A stretch of 11,179 nucleotides of DNA from NCBI GenBank assembly GCA_002719475.1, contig PBHQ01000036.1, positions 1-11,179 of the forward strand, written 5' to 3'. This document shows, piece by piece, positions 1 through 7,251 of this stretch. Source of the stretch: Methanobacteriota archaeon. Lineage in GTDB: Archaea > Thermoplasmatota > Poseidoniia > Poseidoniales > Poseidoniaceae. The position numbers and the translations under genes are program-made. The notes below the pieces were generated by a model, which saw nothing but the letters and a program-made list of their open reading frames with translations, was not told where the DNA came from and searched no databases. The stretch's first letter is position 1. Every line of letters begins with the position of its first letter.

Positions 1-627
1 CCAGAGGACCAATGGGGGAGTCCAGATAGTCAGATTATCTACCACTGTTCAGTAAGGGGCCCAAGTTCCGAGAACCGAGAAGAGAAGAGAACAGTCTATG
101 CTTCTGATCTCAATGTACTAGGGGAGACGAAGTTGCAGATTGCAGAAGAACATCATCAGATTCCATTGACTACACTGTTACATGGCCAATATTTGGAATT
201 CTATGCTTATGCGACCCTTGGAAGAGGTAGGGACCATGCTAAGTGGGCTCCTGCTTCAGCGATTGCCTTCCACAAGAGAGAGATTGTGAAACTTCAAAAT
301 AAATCTCGAGCAAAGGTATTGTTTGACCTAGATCTTGGAATCAAGGCGTCGGACTTCGACAAAGACGGATTGATTGAGGACTTTGCTAAGGTCGAAGAAG
401 TTCGCAAGGCACTGGCACAGGTCGGACCTGGCACAGGTCGAGATGGTGATTTCAATGATGCAAAGGGCAACCCTGCGATAACCATTGAAACTGTTGAAGG
501 CGAGTATGTTCTTTCATTCGATTCTGATGGTTCGTTAGCACCAGCAGAGATTTTCAACAGAGCTTGTGAAGTCCTATCAGAACGCTTTGATTCCTTGTCT
601 GAAGAATTGAAAGCAGTTCTAGCATGA
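1..627 (+). CDS. rpo3: DNA-directed RNA polymerase subunit D (Rpo3), 5'-truncated by the window edge
   Basis: Subunit D is the archaeal counterpart of the bacterial alpha N-terminal domain and eukaryotic Rpb3. It pairs with subunit L to form the platform on which RNA polymerase assembles. The frame is open from base 1 and runs 208 codons to TGA at 625-627, so the true start lies outside the window. A TTG at 133 in the same frame is not the start, because family-like sequence (TVYASDL) lies upstream of it. The diagnostic segment is LLHGQYLEFYAYATLGRGRD followed by HAKWAPAS, matching the conserved 'GQ...A.A.LGRG..HAKW.P.S' block of archaeal Rpo3. The C-terminus (a FDSDGSLAPAEIF stretch, then a helix) matches the family's dimerisation end. 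No Fe-S cysteine cluster is visible in the part shown; the only Cys residues are isolated. A gene follows on the same strand after 52 nt, so co-transcription is possible. Confidence 0.93.
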   Translation, partial: PEDQWGSPDSQIIYHCSVRGPSSENREEKRTVYASDLNVLGETKLQIAEEHHQIPLTTLLHGQYLEFYAYATLGRGRDHAKWAPASAIAFHKREIVKLQNKSRAKVLFDLDLGIKASDFDKDGLIEDFAKVEEVRKALAQVGPGTGRDGDFNDAKGNPAITIETVEGEYVLSFDSDGSLAPAEIFNRACEVLSERFDSLSEELKAVLA

Positions 628-670
628 ATTTAGCGACAGGCCCATGTGCTTGTACTGTCTCCATAATCTT

Positions 671-676
671 GGAGGT
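671..676 (+). promoter_or_regulatory. Shine-Dalgarno site GGAGGT of the pantoate kinase gene
   Basis: GGAGGT lies just upstream of two consecutive in-frame ATG codons at 680 and 683. The spacer is 3 nt to the first ATG and 6 nt to the second. Normal ribosome spacing therefore favours the ATG at 683. Confidence 0.7.
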
Positions 677-682
677 TGAATG

Positions 683-1612
683 ATGCGGGTTGTTGAGCAT
701 GCTTCGGGACATGTCACTCTATTGTTCAGCATATTTTCAGATAACGAAGATCTGTTGTATCAAGGTAGTAGAGGAGCAGGATTCTGTGTTAAGGCAGGAG
801 TTGAGTGCCAAATATCAGCGAGAGACCCAGTAGATTCTGAAGGATTCAATCTCAGCATCTCAGTACACACTCCCGAGGGTCCATTAGACTCAGAGGAATC
901 TGCTTTTCTTTACGTCGATGTGTTTGAAGAATTTCTTTCTCGAGATTTGCTTGATGAGGGGAAAGAGTATCTTGTCGATGTTATGTTAGAATTACCTATG
1001 AGTCAAGGCTTTGGAATGTCTGCTGCAGGTGCTTTGGCTTGCGCTCAAGCTCTGTCTAGATTAAGCGAATCTTCAATCAACCCTGCAACGATTGCGCATA
1101 TCATCGAGAGGCGCAACTCTTCGGGATTGGGAGATGTTTTAGCAGCATCAGTTGGAGGCGTGGAATTGCGTTTACAACCAGGTGCGCCCCCGGCTCCTGG
1201 CAAAGCAGTATCATTTCCTATTGAACGCGAAGTAATTCTATGTTGGGACCCTGAAGCGAATAGGCATACTAGCACATATATCGATGATGTAAATTGGCAA
1301 AAATCGATTAGTGCAGCGGGAGAAGATTCCCTTTCGAGACTTTCAGTTGGAGAGTGGAATGAATCTAGGTGGTTGGAATTATTAGATGAGGCAGATTGTT
1401 TTGCAAAAAATGCCGGGATGCTGGAAGAAAAGGGCAGGAACGAATTGCTTCAAAAAATCAAGAATTTGCTTCCTAGTGGATTTAGAGCATTATCATGCAT
1501 GTTAGGAACTTCAGTTTGTATTGTAGCAGAAGATTCGACACAAGATTTAGACGGGATAGACAAGATACTTGCAGATAACGAGATATCTTGTATCAGGACT
1601 TCTATTCAATGA
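683..1612 (+). CDS. Pantoate kinase (archaeal CoA biosynthesis, GHMP kinase family)
   Basis: Pantoate kinase phosphorylates pantoate with ATP to 4-phosphopantoate, which phosphopantothenate synthetase joins to beta-alanine. This is the archaeal replacement for the bacterial PanC/PanK steps, in the cytosol. Visible motifs (numbered from the ATG at 680): SGHVTLLFSIF (9-19) near the N-terminus; GSRGAGF (29-35), as in archaeal pantoate kinases; the GHMP ATP-binding motif PMSQGFGMSAAGALA (106-120); GLGDV (149-153) followed by a GG and PGAPPAPG (167-174); and a C-terminal LGTSVCIVAE (275-284) at the place of GHMP motif 3. The length of about 309 aa is normal for the family. The start at 683 is chosen from the GGAGGT spacing; 680 is the alternative and adds one Met. 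It lies 52 nt after rpo3 on the same strand, and its TGA overlaps the convergent nuclease gene by 7 nt. Confidence 0.9.
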   Translation: MRVVEHASGHVTLLFSIFSDNEDLLYQGSRGAGFCVKAGVECQISARDPVDSEGFNLSISVHTPEGPLDSEESAFLYVDVFEEFLSRDLLDEGKEYLVDVMLELPMSQGFGMSAAGALACAQALSRLSESSINPATIAHIIERRNSSGLGDVLAASVGGVELRLQPGAPPAPGKAVSFPIEREVILCWDPEANRHTSTYIDDVNWQKSISAAGEDSLSRLSVGEWNESRWLELLDEADCFAKNAGMLEEKGRNELLQKIKNLLPSGFRALSCMLGTSVCIVAEDSTQDLDGIDKILADNEISCIRTSIQ

Positions 1613-2664
1613 CCATTTGTTTTGGATAATTCAAGAGGAACGGCATCAAGCAAGATAGTACCGGGGATATGCAGATTCTCACAATACCCATGTCTGAAAA
1701 CAATTGCACCTTGCCCCCACTCTTCGATATATCGACTCATTTGTTTGATTGTCTTTTTCCGTTGGAATGAAACATCCGAACCATAGTAGTGTTTTGCATC
1801 TATCCATGCAACAGGCTCGCCATTGATTCTTACATCATCTAACAACAGCAAATCTGGAGTACGAACTGGTCTGCCATGTTCAGCCATTTGCTCAGCAACC
1901 ATCTCTGGTTGGCGGCGAATCCTCACTCCTTTGTCCTCAAAGAACCTGCATAGAACGTCTTCGAAACTCTCGGCTTTTTCTTGAGTTTCACTTTGATCCA
2001 CATTTGACACTCTATCCGCATCTTCTGCCTTACGAAATTGTTCAAGGTCGCGCTCATTCAAGCGATTTTCGGGATTTCGGAGATTCTCCTTGATTTTGTT
2101 TTTTGACCAACCTCTAGCTTTCAAAATTGCCCGAAACAAGTTCATCGGAGGAAAGTCATGTTTCTTTGACAAAGCCACAATGTCTTCCCCTTCATCGTAC
2201 TGTTTTCGCATTTCAATTGCCCTACGTTGCAGGGATTGGAAATTGTAAACACTCTTTTCTTGAAGTATGGCTTTACGCAGACTCAATGCTTGATCAAGGC
2301 TGATATTCAATTTAGAACAACGTTTCTCGATTTCGTTTACTCTGTCTTCTGGTAGCCACCCCCACTCGCCCCGTTTGACAACTATGTCGATGGCTTCCGC
2401 CTCAGTCTTGAGTGGAACAGGATTTGATGGCCACTCGATATTGATGTATTGTGGATTTGCAAGGACTTTGGGGAAGGCCATAGGTCTCGGCGATACATTG
2501 AATCGTTCAATGGCTCTATTCACTGCTTCCTTTTCCATTTCTGCGCTTCGCTTACGACTTTCTTCTATTGGAGGGCCACCATGTCGGCGTTTTCTTCGCC
2601 TTTTCCGGTTCTTTGAACCTCCATTACCCCCACTCATCATCCTGTCGGGTGATTGACCATCCAT
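1606..2664 (-). CDS. TPD-motif nuclease of the CDIN1/C15orf41 family (PD-(D/E)xK fold)
   Basis: This protein resembles CDAN1-interacting nuclease 1 (human C15orf41), whose variants cause congenital dyserythropoietic anaemia type I. Family members carry a 'TPD' motif and a predicted restriction-endonuclease-like fold related to archaeal Holliday-junction resolvases. The 352 aa show: a very basic N-terminus (KNRKRRRKRR, 18-27), probably for nucleic-acid binding or disordered; a helical middle (about 85-215) including a helix-turn-helix-like stretch near 160-185; an acidic, probably flexible linker (about 213-231); and the catalytic domain. The domain has helix FEDVLCRFFEDKG (234-246), RTPDLLLLD (268-276), WIDAK (287-291), Q308 and a following beta strand GAIVFRHGY. 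Asp271, Asp289 and Lys291 fit the PD...DxK metal site, with Glu235 a further candidate ligand. The ATG at 2664 has no clear Shine-Dalgarno site; ATGs at residues 9-10 are alternatives. Natural substrate unknown. Family assignment is from memory of the motif pattern. Confidence 0.82.
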   Translation of the reverse strand: MDGQSPDRMMSGGNGGSKNRKRRRKRRHGGPPIEESRKRSAEMEKEAVNRAIERFNVSPRPMAFPKVLANPQYINIEWPSNPVPLKTEAEAIDIVVKRGEWGWLPEDRVNEIEKRCSKLNISLDQALSLRKAILQEKSVYNFQSLQRRAIEMRKQYDEGEDIVALSKKHDFPPMNLFRAILKARGWSKNKIKENLRNPENRLNERDLEQFRKAEDADRVSNVDQSETQEKAESFEDVLCRFFEDKGVRIRRQPEMVAEQMAEHGRPVRTPDLLLLDDVRINGEPVAWIDAKHYYGSDVSFQRKKTIKQMSRYIEEWGQGAIVFRHGYCENLHIPGTILLDAVPLELSKTNGH

Positions 2665-2678
2665 GAACCCGACGCCTC

Positions 2679-2699
2679 ATCAATCTGTGAATGATTGAT
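2679..2699. promoter_or_regulatory. Perfect 7-bp inverted repeat in the divergent promoter region (operator-like)
   Basis: ATCAATC (2679-2685) and GATTGAT (2693-2699) are exact reverse complements separated by 7 nt. The repeat lies in the gap between the divergent nuclease and surface-protein genes. Its centre is about 25 nt upstream of the nuclease start codon, where a TATA/TFB site would sit for a leaderless transcript, and it runs into the TATA-like stretch for the rightward gene. A dimeric regulator site is plausible but not shown. Confidence 0.35.
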
Positions 2700-2707
2700 A
2701 CATAAAA
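2698..2707 (+). promoter_or_regulatory. Possible TATA box for the SBBP/TSP3 surface-protein gene
   Basis: ATACATAAAA is the most TATA-like AT-rich stretch upstream of the 2773 start. An archaeal start site about 25 nt downstream would fall near 2728, leaving a leader of about 45 nt that holds the purine-rich ribosome sites. No clear BRE is seen, so this is only a candidate. Confidence 0.3.
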
Positions 2708-2746
2708 ATCCGCAAAATCGATTGAAAACACGCGTGCATTGGTTTC

Positions 2747-2768
2747 AAGGAGGAAAGGAGAATCGGAG
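2747..2768 (+). promoter_or_regulatory. Purine-rich ribosome-binding region that decides the 2773 start
   Basis: AAGGAGG (2747-2753), GGAG (2757-2760) and GGAG (2765-2768) lie in a row before the ATG at 2773. The last is 4 nt from the ATG. A longer in-frame ORF begins at 2695, but that start would place these sites inside the gene and put 26 polar residues before the signal peptide, so 2773 is preferred. Confidence 0.6.
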
Positions 2769-2772
2769 AACC

Positions 2773-5574
2773 ATGTCAACTCGTGTGGCAACCTTCCTCA
2801 GTACTTTGTTGGTATTCTGCTTATTGGTGAATATTGCATCACCAGTTGATGAAAAGAAACCTGAAAACATCGAAATGGACAACACATTCGAAGATGTATT
2901 CACTTCAGCACGAAACTTGGCGGGTTGGTCATTATCTGCCGGGGGCTTTGAAGATGATTTGGTTAGGGGATACGATGTTGGGCCAGATGGCTCAATCTAT
3001 ATTGTTGGCAGTTTTACTGGTTCGATGATTTACGGGGACTCCGGAGTTCAAGCGACCAATATGCAAGGTGATGAAGACCTTTTCGTCGGCAAAATTTCAT
3101 CTCAAGGCGAATGGTTATGGTTAGTTTCTGGAGGTACTGAAGGGGCAGATAATGCCAATGATATCAGTGTTGATGTTCGCGATGGTTCTGCATATGTTAC
3201 TGGATCATATTGTTTAGGCACGGCAGGAATTTCTTGCAATATACAATTGGGTTCTCTCTCTCCGCTTGGTAAGGCTTCTGATGATGATGATGGCTATGGA
3301 TGGATAGCGAGAATAGATAGCAGTGGTAATTGGCAATGGGCTAAGAATTTCGGCTCCAGTATGTCTGATCAAGGAATGTCGGTCATAACAGATGGAAATG
3401 GCAGTGTTTACCATACAGGCCTGTATATGAATATGATAGAAATTGGAGAAGAATTCCTGCCCGGAACAGAAGCCTATTCTCTCTTTTTCGCAAAGATGGA
3501 TGATAGTGGAACATGGGAATGGGCTAAGGCAGGAGCTAGCCCTGAAGGGGTAGAGCCCTTTGGAGGGGCATGTTTGGATTCCATGGGACAACCCTGGTTC
3601 ACTGGTTCATTCACAGGTTCGATAATGCTTGAAGAGAAGTTATTGAGTTCGGTAGGTGGCGCCGACATCTATGTCATTCGTATGAATAAGACGGGAGAAT
3701 TTGCAATAGCTGCTGAGGCTGGAGGTAATGGAGATGATTGGGGACATTCTTGCACCGTTGATGGATTAGGCACTACAACAATAGTTGGCAATTTTGAAAA
3801 TGATTTCAATGCAGGCTCATTGAATGCAACAAGTAGTGGATGGTTAGATGCATTCATTGTATCAATCGACAACAATGGAACGTGGCAACATCTGGATACA
3901 TTCGGAGGAAATGGATATGACGTCGTCCATTCAATGGACATCACTCCGAATGGAGAAAAGGTAGTTGTTGGAAGTATGTCGGACAGTCTGACCATTGGCC
4001 AGAACAGTTTGACCTCCGCTGGTGGTAGCGACGTCATGTTTCTTACATTTTCACAAAATGGAACTTTATCGGGCGCTATGACAGCTGGTGGCCCTGCTGA
4101 TGACAATGGTTTAGGAGTAATCATTGGAGGAGACGGCTCACCAATTGTGTTAGGAACTTTTCAGGGCACCGCATCATTTGGAACTTTCAGCAACACTAGT
4201 GAAGGTGCATTAGATTTCTTCCTTTGGCAATATGCTAAGGACGAAGACGGCGATGGAATAGTAGACGGTAGCGACAATTGCCCTAACATTGCAAACCCTG
4301 GGCAAAACGACCATGATTTGGACGGAGAAGGAGATGCCTGTGAGGACGATGTTGATGGAGATGGCTTGTTGGATGATGCGGATGATTGCCCCGAAGGCTC
4401 GATAGGTTGGACCTCAAACAATGAAACTGATCACGATAGTGATGGCTGCCATGATTATTCGGAAGATTTGGATGATGATTCAGACGGAATTCCAGATACT
4501 AACGATTCTTGCAACAAAGGACCGGTTGGTTGGGTTTCAACTCCAGAGGAAGATATCGATGGCGATGGTTGTGCTGATGTGGATACTGATGGCGATGGTT
4601 TTGTCGATCAATCAGACAATTGTGTTGATGTAATCAATTCGGATCAAAGCGATAAGGACGGAGATGGAATTGGAGATGCTTGCGATGGTGACATTGACGG
4701 TGATGGAGTAAGCGGTGACTTCGACGACTGTCCTGATGGAGAAACCAATTGGCAATCTAATGCAGAAACTGACAATGATGACGATGGTTGTAGAGATTCC
4801 GGAGAGGATACCGATGATGATGGCGATGGAGTTTCCGATAACATCGATGATTGTCCCAAAGGGGAGATTGGCTGGAACTCAACTCCTGCCACCGACCATG
4901 ATGGCGATGGTTGTCGAGATGCCGATGAGGATGATGACGACGATGATGATGGTTTCAAAGACACATTAGATTCGTGCCCTCTAGGTGCCATTGGCCCCTC
5001 GCCATTAGGTCAAGATTTTGATAATGATGGATGTAATGACATCTCAGAGGATGAAGATTTGGACAACGATGGAACTCCTAATGATTCGGACCTATGTGCT
5101 AATACTCCGATTGGCTCACAAACCGACGCTTCGGGTTGCAGCGATGCGCAAAGGGATAGTGATGGAGATGGTGTCAAAGATGTTGATGACCAATGTGCAG
5201 ATACGCCCTCCAATGTTGCAGTAAATACTGACGGCTGTCCACGTTCGGGAAGTGGAGATACTGGAGGAAGTAGTTCATTGAATGATGAGAAGAGCAGTGG
5301 AGGATTGGGTATAGATCCAGTAATTCTCTACGGTGGTGGTGGAGTGGCAATATTGGCAGTCATAGCAATCATCATCACAATGATGGGTAATAAGCCGCCT
5401 CCAAGAAGGGATGATGATGACGATTTCGGAGTACTCTCTGAAGATGCAATGGGTAGCGTTCAAACTGCCCAAGTAGAGCAATCACAATCATCGTCGATAG
5501 GTGGATTTACGGATGAACAATTGATTTCTGCAGGGTGGACACCTGAGCAGATTGCAGCACACCGACAGCGTTAA
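2773..5574 (+). CDS. Membrane-anchored surface protein: SBBP-type propeller plus TSP3-like calcium-binding stalk
   Basis: A 933-aa envelope protein of unknown function. Order from the 2773 ATG: signal peptide (about 1-23, core FLSTLLVFCLLVNIA); seven repeats of about 40-65 aa (about 52-488) of the 'G-W-x-W...GG...D...yVtGsFtG' type, resembling SBBP beta-propeller repeats and probably one seven-bladed propeller; an Asp/Gly/Cys-rich stalk (490-822) with nine Cys-paired TSP3-like modules; a Ser/Gly linker; one membrane helix (about 849-871, LYGGGGVAILAVIAIIITMM); a basic then acidic juxtamembrane segment (PPPRRDDDDDFG); and a cytosolic tail ending GFTDEQLISAGWTPEQIAAH plus RQR. The propeller and stalk should face outward, with the stalk stiffened by Ca2+ and disulfides. 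Ligand binding, adhesion or polymer capture are possible roles. Its TAA directly abuts the stop of the convergent ATPase regulator gene, with no gap. Confidence 0.88.
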   Translation: MSTRVATFLSTLLVFCLLVNIASPVDEKKPENIEMDNTFEDVFTSARNLAGWSLSAGGFEDDLVRGYDVGPDGSIYIVGSFTGSMIYGDSGVQATNMQGDEDLFVGKISSQGEWLWLVSGGTEGADNANDISVDVRDGSAYVTGSYCLGTAGISCNIQLGSLSPLGKASDDDDGYGWIARIDSSGNWQWAKNFGSSMSDQGMSVITDGNGSVYHTGLYMNMIEIGEEFLPGTEAYSLFFAKMDDSGTWEWAKAGASPEGVEPFGGACLDSMGQPWFTGSFTGSIMLEEKLLSSVGGADIYVIRMNKTGEFAIAAEAGGNGDDWGHSCTVDGLGTTTIVGNFENDFNAGSLNATSSGWLDAFIVSIDNNGTWQHLDTFGGNGYDVVHSMDITPNGEKVVVGSMSDSLTIGQNSLTSAGGSDVMFLTFSQNGTLSGAMTAGGPADDNGLGVIIGGDGSPIVLGTFQGTASFGTFSNTSEGALDFFLWQYAKDEDGDGIVDGSDNCPNIANPGQNDHDLDGEGDACEDDVDGDGLLDDADDCPEGSIGWTSNNETDHDSDGCHDYSEDLDDDSDGIPDTNDSCNKGPVGWVSTPEEDIDGDGCADVDTDGDGFVDQSDNCVDVINSDQSDKDGDGIGDACDGDIDGDGVSGDFDDCPDGETNWQSNAETDNDDDGCRDSGEDTDDDGDGVSDNIDDCPKGEIGWNSTPATDHDGDGCRDADEDDDDDDDGFKDTLDSCPLGAIGPSPLGQDFDNDGCNDISEDEDLDNDGTPNDSDLCANTPIGSQTDASGCSDAQRDSDGDGVKDVDDQCADTPSNVAVNTDGCPRSGSGDTGGSSSLNDEKSSGGLGIDPVILYGGGGVAILAVIAIIITMMGNKPPPRRDDDDDFGVLSEDAMGSVQTAQVEQSQSSSIGGFTDEQLISAGWTPEQIAAHRQR
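2926..4236 (+). repeat. Seven SBBP-like propeller repeats (protein-level)
   Basis: Repeat starts are seen at residues W52, W114, W187, W248, F310, W371 and L432 of the 933-aa protein. Each has an aromatic or hydrophobic start, a GG or similar turn, a D/G-rich turn, then a strand resembling 'YIVGSFTG' and a D-[IALV]-[FY] strand leading to the next. Unit 2 carries an insertion with two Cys (C147, C155). The units are too diverged in DNA to be recent duplications. Confidence 0.65.
4240..5238 (+). repeat. TSP3-like Cys-paired calcium-binding array, nine modules
   Basis: Residues 490-822 contain 18 Cys as nine pairs: C503/523, 539/559, 580/600, 617/637, 653/673, 694/714, 735/754, 775/789 and 808/822. 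Spacing within pairs is 20 in the first six, then 19, 14 and 14. Between them run D-x-D-x-D-G loops typical of TSP3 calcium sites, including seven Asp in a row (720-726). Three module types occur in the order X-Y-Y, X-Y-Y-Y, Z-Z. X ends in 'D-G-x-G-D-A-C' (units 1 and 4); Y has 'CPxG...W.S..ETD.D.DGC'; Z has the short C14C pair. Confidence 0.75.
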
Positions 5575-5585
5575 TCAATCGCTGT
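5565..5585. terminator. Inverted repeat spanning two abutting stop codons, possible bidirectional terminator
   Basis: ACAGCG (5565-5570) and CGCTGT (5580-5585) are exact complements with a 9-nt loop TTAATCAAT. The loop holds both the TAA of the surface-protein gene and the TGA (minus strand) of the convergent regulator. Such a hairpin would form in both transcripts. There is no T-run, and archaeal termination depends mainly on T-tracts, so the role is uncertain. Confidence 0.3.
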
Positions 5586-7137
5586 TCAATCTCTGTCTAC
5601 GCTCGTCTTGTTCGCTTCCAACGTCTTGTAGCAATCGTTCTCTTAGCGCTTCATGCAACCACATACCCTCGGGTAATTCAATCAACAAACCCTTGGCCAA
5701 GAGACGTTCCGGTGGCTTCCCTTGCCAGCCACTTGCTTCAGCCAATGTTTTCCATTTTACAGGCCTTTGACTGACTGCTAGTTGTGCTAACAGTTCCCGT
5801 TCCGCATTTGGCAATGCATCGAGTATTTCTTCATCTAGGAAACGTAACCAATCTCGATGAGTAACCGCCCCATATAGTTCCAATAATTCCATCGCCAAGG
5901 GATGTCCACCAGTCAATTGGTGAACCATATCTGCTTCTGGTGGTTCTTCGCTCTTGAATGTGCTAAGCCATTCTTTTAGAGCCTCCACAGAGAGACCTTT
6001 GAGAGTGACTTCTCTTACCTTGTCTCGAGTATGCACGTCTCTCCTATCGTAGAATTTGGGTCTTGTTCTGCTAATCATCAACAACTGCAATGGGGATTGA
6101 ACCGCTACTTGCAATAGTGAACCTAGGAGCTCATCAGCATGACCATCCATATGGTGTACATCGTCTAAAATGATTAACCATGTTGGTGGGGGCTTACCTT
6201 CGTCCTCTTTACGCCTATATCTTTCTCGAATGGCGTCAGAATCTGTTAGGTAAGCAAGTAACCTACGCCGCCATGCATCTACATCCAATGAAGCGCCGGG
6301 AGAAAGTGGCAGGGTATCCATCAACTGATATGGATCATGTACATCATCAACTCCAACTCTGTGCAATAGACTGACTGCAATTCCGTGCTCTCTATCCCAA
6401 GGTTGGCAAGGATACCAACAGATGGATAGGTTCGATTCTTCATCCATTCTCTCTTGAAGCCAATGGGCAACTACGGTCGATTTGCCTATTCCAGCGACTC
6501 CTTGTACAATCATACAGGGGTGCCTTTCATCGCGCCAAGTATCTAAATCCGCCAAGATATCCGCTCTACCATGTACCGGCCTTGTCTTTGGTGGCCGTGT
6601 ATGATACGTAGCGTGTGCTCCTGCTAGTAGTGTCAATCTTCCAGGAGGCGCGTGCCCCTCCTCATCCTTTTTTTGAATGGGGCCAAATCTGATGTCCCCA
6701 TAGGTTAGAACCCCTTCATGAATTGCGTGCATTAATACCTGCATCAGAGTAAGATTTGCTTCAAGTCGTTCAGCGACTTCTTCAGCTTTAATCTCTAGAA
6801 GATCGCCATCTTTTCCTCTGATGAGAACAGTCAATTCAGCTAGAATTGCTCTTCTTTCTTGGGCTTCAGCCTTGCCAACTTCGGTCAATTGCCAGACCTT
6901 TTGCCTTCGCTCATCATTCTTGATCATCCTCGAATGCTCTTGCACTAGTTTTTCTTTCAACAGGCTTCTCATGGTTCTAGAGACATTTGGAGGGTGCAGT
7001 GCGCACGCTTCCGCAATTCCTGGACGGGTCACTGCACTAGTGACCATGAATTGGTCCGCCTGCTCAAAATTTTCCAATAAGTGCAGCAAAATCCTGTCGC
7101 GCACGGCAACGGATACCTTTGGCAACTCTTTGGGCAC
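5575..7137 (-). CDS. STAND-type ATPase regulator with N-terminal MarR-like winged helix
   Basis: A 520-aa signal-transduction ATPase, probably a transcription regulator whose ATP-driven switch controls DNA binding. Visible parts: MarR-like winged helix (about 9-96, with PPNVSRTMRSLLKEKLV as the recognition region and a basic wing around 72-85); helical linker (about 97-145); NTPase domain with Walker A GVAGIGKST (213-221), Walker B LIILDDV (321-327) followed by HHMD, and MISRTRP (354-360) as the sensor-1 region; GLSVEALKEWLS (381-392) and the GGHPLAMELL (410-419) 'GxP' motif typical of STAND proteins; and a C-terminal winged-helix-like part (about 436-506). No TPR or WD sensor array follows, so it is shorter than MalT-like proteins. 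The start is GTG at 7137, since an in-frame TAA lies four codons upstream; no strong Shine-Dalgarno site is visible. It is divergent from the WD40 surface-protein gene. Ligand and target genes are unknown. Confidence 0.8.
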   Translation of the reverse strand: MPKELPKVSVAVRDRILLHLLENFEQADQFMVTSAVTRPGIAEACALHPPNVSRTMRSLLKEKLVQEHSRMIKNDERRQKVWQLTEVGKAEAQERRAILAELTVLIRGKDGDLLEIKAEEVAERLEANLTLMQVLMHAIHEGVLTYGDIRFGPIQKKDEEGHAPPGRLTLLAGAHATYHTRPPKTRPVHGRADILADLDTWRDERHPCMIVQGVAGIGKSTVVAHWLQERMDEESNLSICWYPCQPWDREHGIAVSLLHRVGVDDVHDPYQLMDTLPLSPGASLDVDAWRRRLLAYLTDSDAIRERYRRKEDEGKPPPTWLIILDDVHHMDGHADELLGSLLQVAVQSPLQLLMISRTRPKFYDRRDVHTRDKVREVTLKGLSVEALKEWLSTFKSEEPPEADMVHQLTGGHPLAMELLELYGAVTHRDWLRFLDEEILDALPNAERELLAQLAVSQRPVKWKTLAEASGWQGKPPERLLAKGLLIELPEGMWLHEALRERLLQDVGSEQDERRQRLNSD

Positions 7138-7251
7138 GAACCGCCACTCTTAGGCATCTTGTTCAAGGATTCCCCCTGTAGTTCAAATTCTTCTTCTAAT
7201 TTTTACACAAACTAACCATAAACCCTTTTTTACAATACGACTCGCAGGACT
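7138..7251. promoter_or_regulatory. Divergent promoter region between regulator and WD40 surface protein
   Basis: This is a 114-nt AT-rich gap. On the plus strand TTTTTACA occurs twice, at 7200-7207 and 7226-7233, exactly 26 nt apart. The first would start transcription near 7229 and leave a leader of about 20 nt; the second would give an essentially leaderless mRNA for the ATG at 7252, which has no good Shine-Dalgarno site. No convincing inverted repeat was found. Confidence 0.35.

Noticed and set aside
2695..2772. In-frame extension of the first surface protein to an upstream ATG at 2695
   Set aside because: It would put 26 polar residues before a normal signal peptide and ignore three GGAG-type ribosome sites before 2773; 2695 also lies inside the inverted repeat and at the TATA-like site.
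3214..5481. Many antisense open frames of 60-150 codons opposite the first surface-protein gene
   Set aside because: They are shadows of biased Asp/Gly/Ser codons (GAT/GAC read backwards gives Ser/Ile/Pro-rich frames), with no family-like content or ribosome sites.
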